From positions 2,170,001 through 2,234,000 of the forward strand of contig BJHW01000001.1 of assembly GCA_005405945.1 (NCBI GenBank): a stretch of DNA of 64,000 bases, read 5' to 3'. The number at the start of each line of letters is the position of its first letter. Position 1 is the first letter of the stretch. Position numbers and translations under genes: made by a program. Shown here one piece after another: positions 59,051 through 64,000 of the stretch. The stretch comes from Streptomyces violaceusniger. Its GTDB lineage: Bacteria; Actinomycetota; Actinomycetes; Streptomycetales; Streptomycetaceae. Under the pieces are notes generated by a model. That model was not told the origin of the DNA, made no database searches, and saw only the letters and a list, made by a program, of their open reading frames with translations.

Positions 59051-62000
59051 GCTGCTGCGGCTGGACTGGGTTCCGCAGGCGGCGCTGCCGGACGCCCCGG
59101 CGGGGAACGGCACTTGGGCGCTGATGGACGCCGACGCGCTCGGTCTCGCGGAGGGGCTGCGGGGCGTGGGGGTGGACGTGCGGGTGGTGGACGGCGCTGT
59201 CGTGGCGGACGGCTGCCCGAGCCCGGATGTGGTCGTGGTGGCGCCCGCGGTGCGGGACACACCCGGCGAGCGGCAGGATCCGACCGGCGAGCTGTCGGCC
59301 CGGCTGGGCGCGTGGCTGGGCGACGACCGGCTGGCCGGGACGAGGTTCGTGGTGGCCACGACGGGCGCGGCGGCCACCGGCGCCGAGGAGGCCGCACCGG
59401 AGCCCCTGGCGGCGGCGCTGTGGGGTGTGGTGCGGTCGCTGCAGGCCGCGCACCCGGGCCGTCTGACGCTGGTGGACGTGTCCGGGGACGTGGATGTGTC
59501 CGCGGACGGGGACGGGGACGGGGACGTGGACGTGTCCGCGAACGGGGACGGGGACGTGTCCGCGGACGGAGACGGGTACGGGGACGTGTCCGCGGCCGTC
59601 GACGGGGACGTGTCCGCGTACGTCGAGGGGGAGGACGGCCGGGAGGCCGCGCTGCGGCGCGCCGTCGAGGACGGACACGACCAGGCGGCGATCCGTACCG
59701 GCGTACTGCTGGTGCCACGCCTGACCCGGGTCTCGGTCCCCCCGGAGCCGCAACCCGCCCCGGCCCTGGCCCCGGACGGACTGGTCGTGATCACCGGTGG
59801 CGACACCGCTCGCGGCACCGCCCTGGCCCGCCACCTGGTGACCACGTACGGCGCCCGCCACCTGCTGCTGCTCAGCGCGAACGGCCTGCCGGAGGAGGCG
59901 GCGGCCGCGTTGCGCACCGAGTTGGGGCGGGACGGGGCAGAGGTCTCGATGGCCGTGTGCGACCCGGCCGACCGGACGGCGCTGGATGCGGTGCTGGACA
60001 CCCAGGACCGGCCGGTGACCGCCGCGGTGCACATCGAGGAGCCGGGCCCGGGGCGGTCGCTCGACGCGTCGCTGCGCGGCATGACGCACCTGGAGGAGTG
60101 GACCCGGCGGGACGACCCGGCACTGTTCGTCGTCGTCACCTCCGCCGCGGGGGTGCTGGGCTCGCCGGGCCACCCGGAGCGGGCGGCCGCCGACCAGTTC
60201 GGCGAGGCCCTGGTGCGGCGGCGCCGGGCGCTGGGCCTGGGCGGGCTGGCCCTGGCATGGGGCCCGCTGCCGGGCGAGCATGGCACCGCGCCGGTGGCCG
60301 GTGCCGTGCCCCTGCCCGAGGCGCTGGCCCTCTTCGACGCGGCGCTGACCGCCGACCAGGGCCCGCTGGTACTGCTCAGGCCGAGCACCACGGGGCTGCC
60401 GGGCGGCGAGCCGGTGCCCGCGGTGCTGCGCCACCTGGTGGACACGCCGTCCGGCGTACCGACATCGGACGAGTCCGCCGCCGCGGAGTTCCGGCGGCGG
60501 CTGGAAGCCGAGAGCGAGTCCGGACGACAGCGCACGGCGCTGGCGCTGGTGCGCGAACACGCCGCGGCGGCACTGGGGTTGGCCTCGGCCGACGCGGTCG
60601 AGGCCGACCAGGCGTTCAGCGCGTTCGGCTTCACCTCGCTGACCGCCGTCGCGCTGAGGAACCGGCTGAACGCGGCCACCGGGGCGCGCCTCGCCGCCAC
60701 GGTGGTCTTCGACCATCCGACCCCCGCCGCGCTGGCAAGGCATCTCGTACGGGAGATCACCGGGAGGCGGAGCGAGCAGGCGCCGGTGCGGGCGCGCGGG
60801 GTGTCCGACGAGCCGGTGGCGATCGTCGCGATGGGCTGCCACCTCCCGGGCGAGGTCAGGACGCCCGAGGACCTGTGGCGGTTGGTGGCCGACGGCCGGG
60901 ACGCGATCGCCGGGTTCCCGGACGACCGGGGCTGGGACCTGGCCGGGCTGTTCGACTCCGATCCGGACGCGGTGGGCACGTCCTACGTGCGCGAGGGCGG
61001 CTTCCTCAGCGACGCGGGGGATTCGACGCCGCCTTCTTCGGCATCTCGCCCCGTGAGGCGCTGGCCATGGACCCCCAGCAGCGGCTGCTGCTGGAGACGG
61101 CCTGGGAGACCTTCGAGAACGCGGGCATCGACCCGACGTCGCTGCACGGCATCGACGTCGGCGTGTTCAGCGGGGTGATGTACCACGACTACGGGGCCGA
61201 CGCCGGGAGCGCGGCGGAGGGCTTGGAGGGCCACCTCGGCGTGGGCAGCGCCGGGAGCGTCGTCTCCGGACGCGTGGCCTACGCGCTGGGTCTGACCGGG
61301 CCCGCGGTGACCGTGGACACGGCCTGTTCGTCCTCGCTGGTGGCGCTGCACCTGGCGGTTCAGGCGGTGCGTACGGGTGAGTGCTCGTTGGCGCTCGCCG
61401 GGGGTGTCGCGGTGATGAGCAGGCCGACCTCGTTCATCGAGTTCTCCCGCCAGCGCGGCCTCGCCCCCGACGGCCGCTGCAAGTCCTTCGCGGAGGGGGC
61501 CGATGGCACCAACTGGTCCGAGGGTGTCGGTCTGGTGCTGCTGGAGCGGCTGTCGGACGCCCGCCGCAATGGACATCAGGTGCTCGCGGTCGTACGTGGC
61601 ACCGCCGTCAACCAGGACGGGGCGAGCAACGGCCTGACCGCGCCCAACGGCCCCTCCCAGGAACGGGTGATCCGGCAGGCACTGGCGAACGCCGGACTGA
61701 CGGTGGCCGACGTGGACGCGGTCGAGGCACACGGCACCGGCACCACCCTCGGCGACCCCATCGAGGCCCAGGCACTCCTCGCCACCTACGGGCAGGACCG
61801 CCCGGCCGAAAAGCCGCTGTGGCTGGGGTCGTTGAAGTCCAACATCGGGCATGCGCAGGCGGCGGCGGGCGTGGCTGGTGTGATCAAGATGGTGCTGGCG
61901 ATGCGTCACGACACGCTGCCGAAGACGCTGTACGCCGAGGAGCCCACCAGCAAGGTGGATTGGGCTTCGGGTGCGGTCTCGCTGCTGTCCGAGGCGCGGA

Positions 62001-64000
62001 CGTGGCCGGAGACGGGGCGCCCGCGGCGCGCGGGGATCTCCTCCTTCGGCGTCAGCGGCACGAACGCGCACGTCATCCTGGAGCAGGCACCGGAAGCGGA
62101 CGCGCCCGAAGCGGAGACGGACGAGGCGGGTACACCTGGGCTGGTGGCCACCGGCGGGGTGGTGCCGTGGGTGCTGTCCGCCAAGAACCCTGCGGCGCTG
62201 CGCGCCCAGGCCCAGCGCCTGGTCAACCATCTGGAGTCCGGGAGCGACGTCAACCCGGTCGATGTGGGCTGGTCACTGGCCACCACCCGCGCCACCCTGG
62301 AACACCGCGCGGTCATCCTCGCCACAGACACCGAAAGCGGCACGGCCACCACCCGCGCCCTGGCAGAAGGACGGCCCGACCCGTTGCTGGTCACCGGACA
62401 GACCGGCGCGGACGGCAAGACCGTCTTCGTCTTCCCCGGCCAAGGAGCCCAGTGGGTAGGCATGGGAGCCCAACTCCTCCAGACTTCCCCGGTTTTCGCG
62501 GCCCGGCTGCAGGAATGTGCTGAGGCACTGGCCCCCTACACCGACTGGTCGCTGATCGACGTCATCACCGGCGCACCCGACGCACCCTCGCTCGAGCGCG
62601 TCGATGTCGTCCAGCCCGCCACCTTCGCCGTCGTCGTCTCCCTCGCCGCCCTCTGGCAATCCGTAGGCATCCACCCCGACGCCGTCATCGGCCACTCCCA
62701 AGGCGAAATCGCCGCCGCCTGCGTCGCCGGACACCTCACCCTCCCCACCGCCGCCAAAATCATCACCCTGCGCAGCCAGACCATCGCCCACCACCTCGCC
62801 GGACACGGCGGCATGATGTCCCTGGCCACCCCCGCCGACACCATCGACCTCACCCCCTGGCACGGCAAACTCTGGATCGCCGCCCACAACGGCCCCAACG
62901 CCACCGTCATCGCAGGCGACACCGACGCCCTCCACCAACTCCACACCCACTACACCGACCAAGGCACCAGGGCCCGCATCATCCCCGTCGACTACGCCTC
63001 CCACACCGGACACGTCGACACCATCAAAGACCACCTACACGACGTACTCCACGACGTCACCACCCAGCCCGGCACCACCCCCTGGCTCTCCACCGTCACC
63101 GGCCAATGGATCGAACCCGACACCCTCGACCATGGCTACTGGTACCGCAACCTCCGCCACACCGTGCAATTCGAACACACCATCCGCACCCTCGCCGACC
63201 ACGGCTACCGCACCTTCATCGAAGTCAGCCCCCACCCCGTCCTCACCACCGCCATCCAAGAAACCCTCGAAACCACCACCACACCCCACACCACCGTCAC
63301 CGGCACCCTCCGCCGCGACGACGACACCCCCACCCGCTTCCTCACCCACCTCGCCCACCTCACCACCCACGGCCACACCCCCAACTGGCCAGCCCTCTAC
63401 ACCACCACCAACCCCCACCCCACACCCCTCCCCACCTACCCCTTCCAACACCAGCACTACTGGCTCACCCGAACCAGCAGTGCGGGCGATGTGAGTGCCG
63501 TGGGACTTCAGGACACCGGCCATCCGTTGGCCGGGGCCGTGGTGAGCGTGCCCGACACCGGCGGTGTGATGCTCACCGGGCAGCTGTCACTGGCCACCCA
63601 CCCGTGGCTGGCCGATCACGCGGTGTCCGGAACGGTGCTGCTGCCCGGCGCCGCGATGGCCGAACTCGCCATCCGCGCCGGAGACGAGACCGACACGCCC
63701 GCCCTGGAAGAGCTGGTCATCGGCCAGCCGATGACACTGCCCGAAGACGGTGCGCTGCAGGTCCAGGTGCTGGTCGGCGGCGAGGAGGGCGGGCGCCGTG
63801 GCGTGCGGATCTACTCCCGCGCCGACGCGGCCCAGGAATGGCTGGAGCACGCCTCGGGCACACTCGCCCCGCAGCCGGGCGGCTCGGCCGAGGACGGCAT
63901 GGGGGCCGGCACGGAGGAGAGCACGGCCGAGTGGCCGCCGCCCGGTGTCGAGCCGGTCGCTCTGGACGACTTCTACGACGACCTCGCCCGGGCCGGATAC
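57483..64000 (+). CDS. Type I modular polyketide synthase, loading module and module 1 (3' end beyond window)
   Basis: One long gene: acyl-AMP ligase (residues about 10-520), degenerate ketoreductase (about 520-975), ACP (Ser1052), KS (DNA about 60810-62080), AT (about 62410-63300) and DH (from about 63510), continuing past the edge. As written, the frame breaks in a run of five G at 61016-61020; one extra G continues [18 protein letters not shown]. The KS has Cys in DTACSSSL and intact EAHGTGT and KSNIGH. AT motifs ([18 protein letters not shown]) indicate methylmalonyl-CoA. The DH motif [11 protein letters not shown] is intact. ATG has GAGAGG upstream. The starter ligase resembles ansamycin (AHBA) and rapamycin/FK506 loading modules; the product cannot be named from this part. 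Confidence 0.88.
59050..60400 (+). other. Degenerate ketoreductase domain in loading module
   Basis: The NADPH loop reads [12 protein letters not shown] (residues 770-781) in place of TGGTGALG, and the catalytic Tyr position (GNYAAAN in active KRs) is PERAAAD with Arg900. It cannot reduce and probably serves as structure. Its N-terminal part contains an acidic tandem insert (DNA 59470-59640). Confidence 0.75.
60540..60770 (+). other. PKS loading-module acyl carrier protein
   Basis: Phosphopantetheine Ser1052 lies in [16 protein letters not shown], where the usual GFDSL Asp is Thr. The rest of the four-helix domain is normal, so it should carry the starter acid. Confidence 0.75.
62410..63300 (+). 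other. PKS module 1 acyltransferase domain, methylmalonyl type
   Basis: [15 protein letters not shown] begins the domain. Active Ser (62696-62698) is in GHSQGE, and RVDVVQPA and YASH (62993-63004) are hallmarks of methylmalonyl-specific ATs. The DNA of this region is unusually C-rich on the coding strand compared with the ligase and KS parts. Confidence 0.8.

Noticed and set aside
58158..60842. Long minus-strand ORF (894 codons) opposite the PKS
   Set aside because: It is Arg/Pro/His-rich without a domain and is antisense to a clearly conserved gene; a typical high-GC shadow frame.
61016..61020. Programmed frameshifting in the PKS
   Set aside because: No slippery heptamer or pseudoknot is evident, and ten similar breaks in unrelated genes point to base-calling error.
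63035..63523. Gly/Val-rich minus-strand ORF
   Set aside because: It is the antisense of the C-rich AT-linker DNA and has no domain or ribosome site.

Overview
The window is chromosomal DNA of a high-GC actinomycete, almost certainly Streptomyces. GC is very high with G/C-biased third codon positions, GTG and TTG starts are common, and the families are typical of the genus: RsbW-like kinases, mycothiol-dependent enzymes, DUF4865, DUF6332, DUF6421, DUF5134, NarL-type two-component pairs, and a GH27 galactosidase beside a sugar ABC operon. The right edge enters a large modular type I polyketide synthase (PKS) whose starter-unit ligase resembles those of ansamycin and rapamycin/FK506 assembly lines. 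That would fit a prolific Streptomyces clade, but the species cannot be named.

Layout. 1-5.2 kb: a dormancy/hypoxia-like stress block with a NarL/DevR response regulator (cut by the edge), a cyclic-nucleotide-binding protein, an anti-sigma-type ATPase, a tandem universal stress protein, a DevS-like GAF histidine kinase and an Rv1733c-like membrane protein. 5.4-15.7 kb: a beta-helix/AAA+ ATPase, a membrane alpha/beta hydrolase, a DeoR regulator, an SRPBCC protein, a PLP enzyme, another RsbW-like ATPase and small proteins. 15.7-27.6 kb: a ROK regulator divergent from an MFS transporter, a maleylpyruvate isomerase-family enzyme, small conserved proteins, a two-component system, a geranylgeranyl-reductase-type flavoprotein, an M20 peptidase and a P-loop kinase/Nudix fusion. 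27.8-35.8 kb: a sugar module with ABC permeases and binding protein, secreted alpha-galactosidase, ROK sugar kinase and LacI regulator; related palindromes in the two divergent intergenic regions suggest one regulon. 35.9-57 kb: mostly conserved housekeeping or unknown genes (etfBA, a threonine aldolase/SDR/DUF6421 operon, glycerophosphodiesterase, M56 peptidase, PAP2 phosphatase, O-methyltransferase, pirin, TerB). 57.5-64 kb: the first PKS gene, with acyl-AMP ligase, degenerate KR, ACP, KS, methylmalonyl-type AT and DH, running off the end.

Two features cut across the window. First, eleven single-base frameshifts interrupt ten otherwise intact genes. Nearly all lie in runs of G or C, and all are repaired by adding one G or C. 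This looks like homopolymer under-calling in a long-read assembly rather than gene decay, so genes marked broken here, including the PKS, are probably intact in the organism. Second, two families of dispersed non-coding palindromic repeats (about 190 bp and 150 bp, two copies each) sit directly against gene 3' ends.

The most interesting observations are the PKS loading module, a 47-bp element shared by the upstream regions of the O-methyltransferase and the PKS, and the candidate galactoside regulon. No rRNA, tRNA, CRISPR array, integrase or transposase gene was recognised.
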